A stretch of 50,642 nt of DNA, taken from assembly GCA_900540045.1 (NCBI GenBank), contig UQEF01000007.1, positions 1-50,642 of the forward strand, read 5' to 3'. This stretch comes from an uncultured Eubacteriales bacterium. Lineage in GTDB: Bacteria > Bacillota > Clostridia > Christensenellales > Aristaeellaceae. A program made the translations under genes and the position numbers. Shown here one piece after another: positions 1-8,246 of this stretch; position 1 is the stretch's first letter; the number at the start of each line of letters is the position of its first letter. The notes beneath the pieces were generated by a model. That model had not been told where the DNA came from and did not search any database. It saw only the letters and a list, made by a program, of their open reading frames with translations.

Positions 1-2
1 AG

Positions 3-689
3 GCCTGCGAAAAATATGCCGAGTTCAGCGTTACGGCGCTGAAAACCAAGTACCCCCAGGGCGGTGAAAAGCAGCTCGTATATGCGCTAACGGGCCGTAC
101 GGTCAAAATGGGCGGCCTGCCGCTGGATGTCGGCGCTGTGGTGTGCAATGTAGGTACCTGTCACGCGCTGTGCCGCGCCGCTTACGAGGGCCGGCCGATC
201 GTGGACCGGGTGGTTACGGTGGGAGGCTGCGTACAAAATCCCGCCAACTATCTGGTGCGTATCGGCACGCCGGTAAAATGGCTGCTGGATACCTCCAAGG
301 GTCTGCTGCCGGAAACCAAGATGCTGATATACGGCGGCCCCATGATGGGCATGGCCATCAGCCGTGAGGATATCCCTGTTACGAAGGGCTGCAGCGGCAT
401 CGTGGCGCTGGACAAGCTGGGTGCGCTGGCTGACGAAAGTCCCTGCATTCGCTGCGCGCGCTGCATGAACGCCTGCCCGATGCATCTGGCTCCGGCGGCT
501 ATCGACCGCGCTGTGCGCAAGGACCTGTTTGAAGCCGCAGAAAAACTCAATGCCCTCAACTGCATCGAGTGCGGCGCCTGCACCTTCTCCTGCCCGGCCA
601 AGCGCAACCTGACCCAGAGCTGCCGCGTGGCAAAGCGCGTCATCACACAACGGCGTAAGGAAGCCGCTGCGAAGAAAGGAGCCCATTGA
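3..689 (+). CDS. rnfC: Rnf complex subunit C, C-terminal part (cut by window edge)
   Basis: RnfC is the peripheral NADH-binding, 4Fe-4S subunit of the Rnf ferredoxin:NAD+ oxidoreductase, which couples electron transfer to ion pumping across the cell membrane. The frame is open from base 3, so the N-terminus lies outside the window. Visible family signatures are the segment KYPQGGEKQLVYALTGR near the left edge and two C-terminal 4Fe-4S motifs, CIRCARCMNACP and CIECGACTFSCP. It ends in TGA one base before rnfD, and the downstream genes D, E, A and B follow with overlaps, so this is one transcription unit. Confidence 0.95.
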   Translation, partial: ACEKYAEFSVTALKTKYPQGGEKQLVYALTGRTVKMGGLPLDVGAVVCNVGTCHALCRAAYEGRPIVDRVVTVGGCVQNPANYLVRIGTPVKWLLDTSKGLLPETKMLIYGGPMMGMAISREDIPVTKGCSGIVALDKLGALADESPCIRCARCMNACPMHLAPAAIDRAVRKDLFEAAEKLNALNCIECGACTFSCPAKRNLTQSCRVAKRVITQRRKEAAAKKGAH

Positions 690-690
690 T

Positions 691-1710
691 ATGCAAACGA
701 AGCTGGTCGTATCTTCATCTCCTTTCCTGCGCGACGCCTCCGTATCCACGCGCAGGCTGATGGGAGATGTTGTGATCGCCCTGATTCCTACCGCGCTGGC
801 GGCCATCTGGTTCTTTGGCGCGCCCGCGCTGGCACTGATGCTTGTATCTGTCGTCTTTGCGGTTCTTTCCGAACTGGTGTATGAAAAAATCACCCACCAG
901 AAAACGACCATCGACGATCTGAGCGCCGTTGTTACGGGCCTCCTGCTGGCCTTCAACCTTCCCGCCAACGCCCCCTGGTGGATGGCGGCCATCGGTTCCG
1001 TCATCGCAATCGTACTGGTCAAGCAAATGTTTGGCGGCATCGGGCAGAACTTCATCAACCCGGCTCTGGCTGCCCGTACCATCCTGATGCTGTCCTGGGC
1101 CGGCCTGATCGCCGCCACCGCCCTGCCGGCAGGCGGCCAGCTCTTCGGGCTGACCACCGTTCCCGTGGATGCGGTCGCCTCGGCTACGCCGCTGGTTTCC
1201 AGCAGCTATTCGCTGTGGCAGCTCTTCATCGGCGATGTGCCCGGCATGCTGGGTGAGACCTGTAAACTGACCCTGATTCTGGGCGGCGTGTACCTGATCG
1301 TGCGCAAGGTCATTGACTGGCGCATTCCTGTGTTCTTTATCGGGACTGCTTTCATCCTGTTCTGGATTCAGACCGGTGTGATCTATTCCGTGGAAAGCGG
1401 AACGGAAAACGCCCTGTACCAGATTCTCAGCGGCGGCCTGTTGCTGGGCGCTTTCTTCATGGCGACGGACTACGTCACCAGTCCGGTAAGCAAATGGGGC
1501 AAGGTCGTGATGGGCGTTGGCTGCGCTGTGATCCTGTTCGTGATCCGCGCGTACAACAATGGCTATCCGGAAGGCTGCTCCTTTGCCATCCTGTTTATGA
1601 ACGTGCTCACGCCGCTCATCGACAAATGGACCATGCCACGCACCTTTGGCGCGGTGAAGCCCGTGAAAGCGAAGAAGAGCGAGGCCAAACAGGGAGGTGC
1701 GAAAGCATGA
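691..1710 (+). CDS. rnfD: Rnf complex subunit D, membrane flavin-binding
   Basis: RnfD is an integral membrane subunit of the Rnf complex that carries covalent FMN. The 339-residue product has about nine hydrophobic segments and the flavinylation-type sequence DAVASATPL, in which Thr166 is the expected FMN attachment residue (compare DGxSGATxL in well-studied RnfD/NqrB proteins). The start at 691 has AAAGGAG upstream, inside the end of rnfC. Its last codons overlap the ATG of rnfE (ATGA). In the usual order the next gene is rnfG, but here it is directly rnfE. Confidence 0.95.
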   Translation: MQTKLVVSSSPFLRDASVSTRRLMGDVVIALIPTALAAIWFFGAPALALMLVSVVFAVLSELVYEKITHQKTTIDDLSAVVTGLLLAFNLPANAPWWMAAIGSVIAIVLVKQMFGGIGQNFINPALAARTILMLSWAGLIAATALPAGGQLFGLTTVPVDAVASATPLVSSSYSLWQLFIGDVPGMLGETCKLTLILGGVYLIVRKVIDWRIPVFFIGTAFILFWIQTGVIYSVESGTENALYQILSGGLLLGAFFMATDYVTSPVSKWGKVVMGVGCAVILFVIRAYNNGYPEGCSFAILFMNVLTPLIDKWTMPRTFGAVKPVKAKKSEAKQGGAKA

Positions 1711-2345
1711 AAAACAAATCTCTCTTTCATGTGTTTACCAATGGCCTTTTGAATGAGAACCCCACGTTCCGTCTGCTGCTGGGCATGTGTCCGACGCTGG
1801 CCATTTCCACGGCCGCATCCTCGGGTGTGGGCATGGGGCTGGCGACCACGTTCGTATTGGTGTTCTCCAACATGGTGATTTCCATGCTGCGTCACATCAT
1901 CCCCGAACGCGTTCGTATTCCTGGGTTCATCGTTGTCATTGCCACTTTCGTGACGATTATCGACCTGATTATTAAGGCTTTTTTGCCTTCCATGTCCGAC
2001 ACGCTGGGCATTTATATCCCGTTGATCGTGGTCAACTGCATCATCTTTGCCCGCGCGGAATCCTTTGCTTTCAAGAATCCGGTGCTTCCTTCGGCATTTG
2101 ATGGACTGGGCATGGGCCTGGGCTTTACGTGCTCGCTGACCCTGCTTTCCTCCGTGCGTGAGATCATCGGCAGCGGCAAGTGGTTTGGCATGCAGGTGAT
2201 GCCCGAGGCCTACAAGCCCATGTCGGTTATCATTACCCCGTCGGGCGGCTTCCTGACGCTGGGCATCCTGCTCCTTATTGTGAATGCCATTGTCAAGTAC
2301 ATCGGCAAGCATAAGCAAATGAAGGCGAGGGGTGAGATCGCATGA
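1707..2345 (+). CDS. rnfE: Rnf complex subunit E
   Basis: RnfE is one of the two homologous membrane subunits (with RnfA) of the Rnf ion pump. The 212-residue product starts MKNKSLFHVFTNGLLNENP and has the family stretches LGMCPTLAIST and IPLIVVNCIIFARAE, with about six membrane segments. The start at 1707 is chosen because it overlaps the rnfD stop (ATGA) and has AGGGAGG upstream; a longer reading frame upstream lies inside rnfD and is not coding. The conserved Cys in the first membrane segment (LGMCP) is the type that ligates the intramembrane 2Fe-2S centre in NqrD/E-RnfA/E. Confidence 0.95.
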   Translation: MKNKSLFHVFTNGLLNENPTFRLLLGMCPTLAISTAASSGVGMGLATTFVLVFSNMVISMLRHIIPERVRIPGFIVVIATFVTIIDLIIKAFLPSMSDTLGIYIPLIVVNCIIFARAESFAFKNPVLPSAFDGLGMGLGFTCSLTLLSSVREIIGSGKWFGMQVMPEAYKPMSVIITPSGGFLTLGILLLIVNAIVKYIGKHKQMKARGEIA

Positions 2346-2920
2346 ACGAGCTGCTTTTGATTGTGATCGGCAGCGTGCTGGTCAACAACTTTGTCATGTC
2401 GCAGTTTTTGGGCATCTGTCCGTTCCTGGGCGTGTCCAAAAAAACGGAAACCGCCCTTGGCATGGGTATGGCCGTCACCTTCGTCATGGCGCTGGCCTCT
2501 CTGATTACCTACTTCATCCAGGCCTATCTGCTGGTTCCGCTCGATCTGGAATACATGCAGACCATAGCGTTCATCCTGGTCATCGCCGTATTGGTGCAGA
2601 TCGTGGAAATCGCCCTGAAAAAGATCAGCCTTTCGCTCTATCAGGCGCTGGGCGTATATCTTCCGCTGATCACCACGAACTGTGCTGTGCTGGGCGTGGC
2701 CCTGCTTAACACCCGCGAGGGCTACAACCTGATTGAGTCCGTTGTCAACGGCACCAGTGCTGCCATCGGCTTCACTATTGCCATCGTGATGTTTGCAAGC
2801 ATCCGTGAGCGCCTGGCCACCGGCAACATGCCCAAGTGGATGGACGGGTTCCCCGGTGCGCTGATTACGGCCGGCCTGATGTCCCTTGCATTCCAGGGCT
2901 TCTCGGGCCTGATTCAGTAA
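2342..2920 (+). CDS. rnfA: Rnf complex subunit A
   Basis: RnfA pairs with RnfE in the membrane to form the part of the Rnf complex through which electrons cross the bilayer. The 192-residue protein shows six hydrophobic segments and the family motifs NNFVMSQFLGICPFLGV and LPLITTNCAVLGVALL, with one cysteine in each half, as expected for a 2Fe-2S centre shared with RnfE. The ATG overlaps the rnfE stop by four bases. Length and sequence are normal for the family. Confidence 0.96.
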   Translation: MNELLLIVIGSVLVNNFVMSQFLGICPFLGVSKKTETALGMGMAVTFVMALASLITYFIQAYLLVPLDLEYMQTIAFILVIAVLVQIVEIALKKISLSLYQALGVYLPLITTNCAVLGVALLNTREGYNLIESVVNGTSAAIGFTIAIVMFASIRERLATGNMPKWMDGFPGALITAGLMSLAFQGFSGLIQ

Positions 2921-2939
2921 GAAAGAGAGGGGCTCACGA

Positions 2940-3992
2940 ATGACTGCTGTTTTGATCGGCGTAGGGGTATTGGGCGGCCTTGGACTGGTTCTGGGCCTGC
3001 TGCTGACCGTAGCCAACAAGGTGTTTGAAATTCCTTCCGATCCCAAGCGTGATGCGGTGCGCAATGCACTTCCCGGCGCAAACTGCGGCGGATGCGGATT
3101 TGCCGGCTGTGATGCGCTGGCGGATGCGATTGCCGCAGGGCAGGCTCCTGTGAACGCCTGCCCGGTGGGAGGTGCCGCGACAGCGGCGGAGATTGCCAAG
3201 ATCATGGGAGTGGAAGAAGCGCCTCAGCAGGTACGCAATGTGGCGACCGTAGTCTGTCAGGGCACTCTGGACCGTTGCAAAACCAAATTCCAGTATCACG
3301 GCATCAAGGACTGTGTAGCGGCGACTTTGGTCAACGACGGAAACCGCGCCTGCCAATATGCATGCCTCGGCCTGGGTACCTGCGTGCGGGCCTGCAAGTT
3401 TGATGCCATCCACATTGACGAGAACTCCGGAATCGCCAAGGTGGATCCTGAAAAGTGCCAGAGCTGCGGAGCCTGCGTAAAGGCATGCCCCAAGCACGTG
3501 CTGAGCCTTCAGCCCGAAACCCTTCCCGTGCGGCTTTTGTGCCGCGCGGCTGAGGAAGGCAATCTGGTCAGCGACAACTGCAAGATTGGCTGCGTGGGCT
3601 GCGAGCTGTGCAAGAACGCCTGTAAATTTGACGCGATCACCATGGTCAACCACCTGCCTGTGATTGACCAGGAGAAGTGCACGGGTTGCATGATGTGCGC
3701 GGAAACCTGCCCCAACGGTGCGTTGTGGGGAGATTTTGACAACCGCAAGATCGCCGAGATCGACCGTGACCTGTGTATCGGTTGCACCATCTGCAAGCGG
3801 ACTTGCCAGTTTGAAGCCATTTCCGGCACGCTTAAGCAGGTGCATAAGGTCAACGAAGCCTGCACCGGCTGCGGCGAATGCGTCAAAAAGTGCCCCAAGA
3901 AGGCCATCACGTTGACGGTGCGCAAGCATCCCCGCGATGCAAACGCAAAGGTTGGAACGACTCCCGTAGGGGCGGCTGTTCCGAAGGCGTAA
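2940..3992 (+). CDS. rnfB: Rnf complex subunit B, extended polyferredoxin
   Basis: RnfB accepts electrons from reduced ferredoxin and passes them into the Rnf complex. The 350-residue product begins with one membrane anchor (about residues 3-25), followed by the RnfB signature NCGGCGFAGC and then a run of 4Fe-4S motifs: CLGLGTCVRAC, CQSCGACVKACP, CIGCVGCELCKNAC-like, CTGCMMCAETCP, CIGCTICKRTC and CTGCGECVKKCP. This is a long ferredoxin array, of the clostridial type rather than the short proteobacterial form. GAGAGGGG precedes the ATG. A strong terminator follows 10 bases after the stop and closes the operon. Confidence 0.96.
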   Translation: MTAVLIGVGVLGGLGLVLGLLLTVANKVFEIPSDPKRDAVRNALPGANCGGCGFAGCDALADAIAAGQAPVNACPVGGAATAAEIAKIMGVEEAPQQVRNVATVVCQGTLDRCKTKFQYHGIKDCVAATLVNDGNRACQYACLGLGTCVRACKFDAIHIDENSGIAKVDPEKCQSCGACVKACPKHVLSLQPETLPVRLLCRAAEEGNLVSDNCKIGCVGCELCKNACKFDAITMVNHLPVIDQEKCTGCMMCAETCPNGALWGDFDNRKIAEIDRDLCIGCTICKRTCQFEAISGTLKQVHKVNEACTGCGECVKKCPKKAITLTVRKHPRDANAKVGTTPVGAAVPKA

Positions 3993-4001
3993 ATGTGAGA
4001 T

Positions 4002-4029
4002 GCGGCGGACAAAGCGTCCGCCGCTTTTT
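4002..4029 (+). terminator. Intrinsic terminator of the rnf operon
   Basis: GCGGCGGAC and GTCCGCCGC form a 9-bp perfect stem with loop AAAGC, followed at once by five T. It lies just after the rnfB stop. Confidence 0.93.
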
Positions 4030-4052
4030 CGAATAAAGGGAGCGATGCTGCA

Positions 4053-4880
4053 ATGAAGATCGGTTTTATTGGCGCGGGAAACATGGGATGCGCCATCATG
4101 CGGGGAGCGTTTCAGGGTGGTTTTCTCAAGCCCTATGAAACCATGGTGTACGATGTCAGCGAGCAGCAGCTTGCGGCTTTAACCGCTGCCTATCCGGTAA
4201 ATGTGGCCGAAAACAACATCCAGATTGCCAGGGAGTGTGAGTTCATCATCCTGGCAATCAAGCCCATATACATGCGCGGTGTTCTGGAAGAAATCCAAAA
4301 ATACTGCTACAATAAAAAGATTATCTCCATCGCTGCCGGATGGTCCATGGCCATGCTGACGGAGATTCTCGGACGTGATAACAGCGCTCAGGTGTTGCGC
4401 GTCATGCCCAATACGCCCGCGCTGGTTGGCGCCGGCTTTACTGCAATCTGCGAGGAAAACAGCTTCAGCAAGGCGTCGCTGGGTTGGGCAAAGGAGCTTT
4501 TCTCTACGTTGGGCGTAGTGCAGGTTTTGCCCGAGCGCCTGTTCGATGCCGTGGTGGCAGTGAGCGGCAGCAGTCCCGCATACGTCTATATGTTCATTGA
4601 GGCGTTGGCAGACGGCGCAGTACGCCTGGGCATGCCCAGAAAGATGGCCATACAGGCAGCCGCTCAGGCGGTGTTGGGCTCGGCCAAGATGGTGCTGACG
4701 ACAGGCGAACATCCTGCCGCGCTCAAGGACAACGTCTGCTCGCCCGGCGGAACAACCATTGAGGCTGTCCAGTCGCTTGAAAAGAACGGCTTCCGCAGCG
4801 CTGTCCTGGAGGCAATGGATGCCTGCGCCCGCAAGAACCGCAAAATGTCCGCCCCGGCAGATCGGAGAGGGAAACTATGA
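4053..4880 (+). CDS. proC: Pyrroline-5-carboxylate reductase
   Basis: ProC reduces 1-pyrroline-5-carboxylate to proline with NAD(P)H, the last step of proline synthesis. The 275-residue protein has the N-terminal Rossmann motif IGAGNMG, the segment RVMPNTPALVGAG and the C-terminal family block CSPGGTTIEAVQSLE. It overlaps rnhA by ATGA. The partner gene proA lies far away at about 40-41 kb of the window and proB is not seen. The ATG at 4053 keeps the dinucleotide-binding motif at residues 6-12, as is usual. Confidence 0.96.
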   Translation: MKIGFIGAGNMGCAIMRGAFQGGFLKPYETMVYDVSEQQLAALTAAYPVNVAENNIQIARECEFIILAIKPIYMRGVLEEIQKYCYNKKIISIAAGWSMAMLTEILGRDNSAQVLRVMPNTPALVGAGFTAICEENSFSKASLGWAKELFSTLGVVQVLPERLFDAVVAVSGSSPAYVYMFIEALADGAVRLGMPRKMAIQAAAQAVLGSAKMVLTTGEHPAALKDNVCSPGGTTIEAVQSLEKNGFRSAVLEAMDACARKNRKMSAPADRRGKL

Positions 4881-5407
4881 CCCAGGTCACGCCTAAACGT
4901 ACCGTACGGCTGTATACGGATGGCGCCTGCTCCGGAAATCCGGGACCTGGGGGATGGGGCTGTGTGCTTTGCTATAAGGACAAGGTCAAGGAACTGTCGG
5001 GTCACATGGCCAACACCACCAATAACCGCATGGAAATCTTTGCGGTGATCGCAGGTCTGGGTGCGCTTAAAGAGCCATGCGTGGTGGAGGTCTATTCGGA
5101 TTCCGCCTATACGGTGAACGCTTTCAACGATCATTGGATTGATAACTGGCAGAAAAACGGCTGGATCAACAGCAAAAAGCAGCCGGTCGAAAACAGTGAT
5201 TTGTGGAAGCTGCTGCTGCAAGTGATCCGTACTAAGAAGCACGAGATTACGTTTCATAAGGTAAAGGGCCATGCCGACAATCCGTGGAACAATCGCTGCG
5301 ACGAACTGGCCACCTCGGCCATCCGGGAATACCGCAGGCTAAACGGAGAAAAGACAGAAGAAGAACAGCCCGCCAAAGTGGGGGAGGAGCAAGCGGGGAA
5401 ACCCTGA
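4877..5407 (+). CDS. rnhA: Ribonuclease HI
   Basis: RNase HI cuts the RNA strand of RNA-DNA hybrids. The 176-residue product has the full catalytic set: Asp15 in YTDGACSGNPGPGGWG, Glu in NNRMEIFAVI, Asp in VYSDSAYTV and Asp in GHADNPWNNRCDELA. The last 20 or so residues are a charged extension beyond the normal 155-residue core. The ATG overlaps the proC stop, with GAGAGGG upstream, so the two genes are co-transcribed. A terminator follows directly. Confidence 0.95.
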   Translation: MTQVTPKRTVRLYTDGACSGNPGPGGWGCVLCYKDKVKELSGHMANTTNNRMEIFAVIAGLGALKEPCVVEVYSDSAYTVNAFNDHWIDNWQKNGWINSKKQPVENSDLWKLLLQVIRTKKHEITFHKVKGHADNPWNNRCDELATSAIREYRRLNGEKTEEEQPAKVGEEQAGKP

Positions 5408-5417
5408 TTGCTTGATA

Positions 5418-5449
5418 AGAAAGGCTATTTATATGGCCTTTCTTTTTTT
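5418..5449 (+). terminator. Intrinsic terminator after rnhA
   Basis: AGAAAGGC pairs with GCCTTTCT (8 bp) around a 10-base loop and is followed by a run of seven T. It separates proC-rnhA from the recombinase gene. Confidence 0.88.
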
Positions 5450-5540
5450 CTGGATCACTTTGGAAGCCAAAAGGAAATTGAGCCTGACAGGAAGAGGAGA
5501 GAAGCGTAGGAAAGCTGGAATTGCGTTTAAGACCGGGAGA

Positions 5541-5569
5541 TTGACAGAGTACGAAAGCAGGGGTATACT
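5541..5569 (+). promoter_or_regulatory. Sigma-A type promoter of the recombinase gene
   Basis: TTGACA, 17-base spacer, TATACT. The promoter sits inside a longer reading frame that opens at 5412, which shows that the upstream part of that frame is not protein-coding. Confidence 0.88.
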
Positions 5570-5651
5570 ATCCATGAACATTTCGCTAAAGAATACTTTT
5601 ACGAATAGTTATGGGCGATTTTCACATGATTGTACCCGGGAGGACTGCCAA

Positions 5652-6752
5652 ATGCCTGAAATTACCTATCAGGAGCGAATGAATGCCGAGCGCACCGAAA
5701 AAGTCCGCCGTATGCTGCGGGAACTGCCGCCATCCTGTACGGATTTCATTAACAGCATCACCATGACCACCAGTCCGCTGACGCGTATGGCTTACACGAT
5801 CGATCTACAGACATTTTGTGATTACGCGGCAAAGGAACTGCCCTATTTTTCGACAAAATCGCCTTCCTCCTGGAATGACGATGACATGTCCCGTTTCACT
5901 GCCCGCGACCTGAACGGCTATGCGGACTATCTGACCCTGTATTACAAAGACGCCAGTACCGGCGAAACCGTCGAACAGCAAAAGGTACTCCGAAATCACG
6001 AATGCGGCGTCATGCGCAAGTTGTCCTCTTTGCGCTCATATTTTGATTATCTTTTCAAAATGGAGCGCGTTCCCGGAAATGTCGCTGCCCTGGTTTCCCT
6101 GCCAAAGCTGCATGAAAAGCCCATTCTTCACCTGATTGGAGCCGAGATCGAACGCCTGCTGTCGGTCGCAGACGATGGCGCGGAACTGACCTCTGGCCAA
6201 CAGCGTTTTCATGCACACACACGTAAACGAGATTATGCGATTCTCATGCTCTTTCTGGGGACAGGCGTGCGCGTCAGCGAATGCGTGGGCATTGATATCG
6301 GTGATTTGGATCTCGCCTCAAATGCGGTTCTGGTCACGCGCAAGGGCGGCAATCAGGTGATTCTGTATTATCCAAATGAAGTAGCCGACGCTCTCAAGAT
6401 TTATTTGGAGGAACGAAAGCAGATCCAGCCTGCCACCAAAGCGGATGAAAACGCGCTGTTTTTATCTTTGCAGCGCAGGCGCATATCCCAACGTGCTGTC
6501 CAGATGATGGTGAAGAAGTATTGCTCCGTGGCTGTACCGCTGAAAAAACGCATGAGTCCCCATAAGCTGCGCAGTACCTATGCCACGCGGCTCTATCATG
6601 AAACCGAGGACATTTATCTGGTGGCGGATGCGCTGGGCCACTCGGATGTGAATACCACCCGGAGACATTATGCCGCGATGAGCGATCAACGCCGTCGGGA
6701 TGCAGCCCGCAACGTACATCTCCCCTCCCTGCCAGAGGATCTTCAGCAATAG
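5652..6752 (+). CDS. Tyrosine recombinase, XerC/D-like
   Basis: This is a site-specific recombinase of the phage-integrase family, 366 residues. The N-terminal part (about residues 20-130) is a SAM-like core-binding domain; the C-terminal catalytic domain has Arg in GTGVRVSECV, Lys in TRKGGNQ, His/Arg in SPHKLRSTYAT, His in LGHSDVNTT and the nucleophile Tyr340 in RRHYAAM. The start at 5652 is preceded by GGGAGG at a good distance and lies downstream of the promoter at 5541. The gene stands next to lexA with no attachment site or other mobile genes around it, so a housekeeping Xer role is as likely as an element integrase. Confidence 0.9.
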   Translation: MPEITYQERMNAERTEKVRRMLRELPPSCTDFINSITMTTSPLTRMAYTIDLQTFCDYAAKELPYFSTKSPSSWNDDDMSRFTARDLNGYADYLTLYYKDASTGETVEQQKVLRNHECGVMRKLSSLRSYFDYLFKMERVPGNVAALVSLPKLHEKPILHLIGAEIERLLSVADDGAELTSGQQRFHAHTRKRDYAILMLFLGTGVRVSECVGIDIGDLDLASNAVLVTRKGGNQVILYYPNEVADALKIYLEERKQIQPATKADENALFLSLQRRRISQRAVQMMVKKYCSVAVPLKKRMSPHKLRSTYATRLYHETEDIYLVADALGHSDVNTTRRHYAAMSDQRRRDAARNVHLPSLPEDLQQ

Positions 6753-6764
6753 AAACATTCGTTC
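6753..6764 (+). promoter_or_regulatory. LexA (DinR)-box-like operator
   Basis: AAAC-ATTC-GTTC matches the Gram-positive SOS operator GAAC-N4-GTTC at all but one position. It lies about 10 bases upstream of the lexA -35 element and overlaps the 3' region of the recombinase unit, the expected place for LexA autoregulation. Confidence 0.6.
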
Positions 6765-6773
6765 GCAAAACAC

Positions 6774-6803
6774 TTGCCAACGAGCTTTGTTTTATGGTAT
6801 TCT
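6774..6803 (+). promoter_or_regulatory. Promoter of lexA
   Basis: TTGCCA, 18-base spacer, TATTCT, about 30 bases upstream of the lexA start codon. Confidence 0.65.
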
Positions 6804-6834
6804 ATAGACGATTGAAACGTAAGGAAGTGAAGCC

Positions 6835-7443
6835 ATGAGCAATCCGCGTGGAGATACCCAGGCAAGGATCCTTGCGTATATTGAGAAAGCGACGCTGCAA
6901 AAGGGGTATCCCCCATCGGTGCGTGAAATCTGCGACGCCACCGGCCTCAAAAGCACGTCCACTGTTCATGGCCATTTGATCCGCCTGGAGAAAAAAGGTT
7001 TGCTTTACCGCGACTCGATGAAGCCGCGGGCCATTTCTGTACCTGCTGACCATCAGATGTACCGCACGGAGATGGTCAATGTACCCATTCTGGGCCGTGT
7101 GACGGCAGGCGTACCCATTCTTGCAACCGAAAACATCGAGGATTATGTATGCCTGCCCCAGACCATGCTGGGGCAGGGTGAGCATTACATCCTGTCCGTT
7201 CGGGGTGAAAGCATGATCGGCGCCGGCATTATGGACGGGGACTATGTGGTTGTCCGGCAGCAAAATACTGCTTATAACGGCGATATCGTAATCGCAATGA
7301 TTGAAGACGAGGCGACCGTCAAACGATTTTATAAGGAGAAAGGCGTTTTCAGACTTCAGCCTGAAAATCCTGCGATGGAACCGATCATTGTGCCTGAGGT
7401 TATGATACTTGGCAAGGTGGTTTCTCTTTATCGCATTTTTTAG
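6835..7443 (+). CDS. lexA: LexA repressor
   Basis: LexA represses the SOS DNA-damage genes and cleaves itself when RecA filaments form. The 202-residue protein has the winged-helix DNA-binding domain (PPSVREICDATGLKSTSTV, residues about 23-41) and the S24 peptidase domain. The scissile Ala91-Gly92 bond in VTAGVP, catalytic Ser126 in GESMIG and Lys163 in ATVKRF are all present, so self-cleavage should work. AAGGAAG precedes the ATG. A near-consensus SOS box and promoter lie upstream. Confidence 0.97.
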   Translation: MSNPRGDTQARILAYIEKATLQKGYPPSVREICDATGLKSTSTVHGHLIRLEKKGLLYRDSMKPRAISVPADHQMYRTEMVNVPILGRVTAGVPILATENIEDYVCLPQTMLGQGEHYILSVRGESMIGAGIMDGDYVVVRQQNTAYNGDIVIAMIEDEATVKRFYKEKGVFRLQPENPAMEPIIVPEVMILGKVVSLYRIF

Positions 7444-7481
7444 GCTTTTTCAATCACAAATCATAATTGGGGGTGCTCAGC

Positions 7482-8168
7482 GTGTCCTGGTGGGAGCAGG
7501 GATTACGTTTGCTGTTGGCCGTCTTCATCGGCTGTGTCATTGGTATTGAGCGCGAGCGCAAAAACCGCCCGGCTGGTATGCGCACGCATGTGCTGGTATG
7601 CGTGGGCGCTTCAATCATCGCCATTATGGAAAGCCTGATGATCGCGGATACGATCACGCTGAACATGAACAACGCAAGCACCGGTATCGCTATCAGCTAT
7701 GGACGTATCAGCGCGCAGGTCATCAGCGGCATCGGCTTCCTGGGCGCCGGCACCATTTTTATCAGTCAGAAAAAAATCGCCGGCCTGACCACGGCTGCTT
7801 CCCTGTGGAATGTGGCATGTCTTGGCCTGGCCGTTGGCATGGGCTACTACACCATCTCCATCGCTGGCTGCGCCATTGTGATCATCACGCTTTCGCTGTT
7901 GCAGCGCCTGGTGCGGGTCAATTCCGTTAAGCATGTGGAGATCAAGTTTATTCACCGTGTGGAAACCATCGCCTTTATCAATGACTATTTTCAGACCATT
8001 GGCGTGCGTGTGCTGGATATTGACTTCCACGTGGAAAATAAGGGAAAATACAATTTGTATACCAACATCTACACCCTGGATATGCAGGGAAAAACCACTT
8101 ACAAGGACATCGTGAACAAGCTGTCCGAATATGCCAACATTCAGGGAATCCGTACGCGGAACACCTGA
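7482..8168 (+). CDS. MgtC/SapB family membrane protein
   Basis: MgtC-family proteins are small inner-membrane proteins linked to Mg2+ limitation and pH/ATP homeostasis; the exact role differs by species. The 228-residue product has about four or five N-terminal membrane segments with the family signature GIERERKNRPAGMRTH and GIGFLGAGTIF, then a soluble C-terminal domain of about 85 residues (HVEIKFIHRVETI...) similar to ACT-like MgtC tails. The GTG start at 7482 is chosen because GGGGG lies eight bases upstream; TTG 7467 would put the SD inside the gene. Confidence 0.88.
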   Translation: MSWWEQGLRLLLAVFIGCVIGIERERKNRPAGMRTHVLVCVGASIIAIMESLMIADTITLNMNNASTGIAISYGRISAQVISGIGFLGAGTIFISQKKIAGLTTAASLWNVACLGLAVGMGYYTISIAGCAIVIITLSLLQRLVRVNSVKHVEIKFIHRVETIAFINDYFQTIGVRVLDIDFHVENKGKYNLYTNIYTLDMQGKTTYKDIVNKLSEYANIQGIRTRNT

Positions 8169-8183
8169 TACCGGCCGCATGGT

Positions 8184-8224
8184 AACGGCCGCGGAACCTG
8201 CTTCCGCGGCCGTTGTGTTGTATT
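8184..8224 (+). terminator. Intrinsic terminator after the mgtC-like gene
   Basis: A perfect 13-bp stem, AACGGCCGCGGAA with TTCCGCGGCCGTT, loop CCTGC, followed by a T-rich but interrupted tract. It also lies at the 3' side of the convergent gene on the minus strand. Confidence 0.78.
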
Positions 8225-8246
8225 TCGGAGCGTTCCTCCCCCGTTT

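Noticed and set aside
5412..5651. N-terminal extension of the recombinase
   Set aside because: A terminator and a near-perfect promoter lie inside this stretch, and the SD-led ATG at 5652 gives the normal protein.
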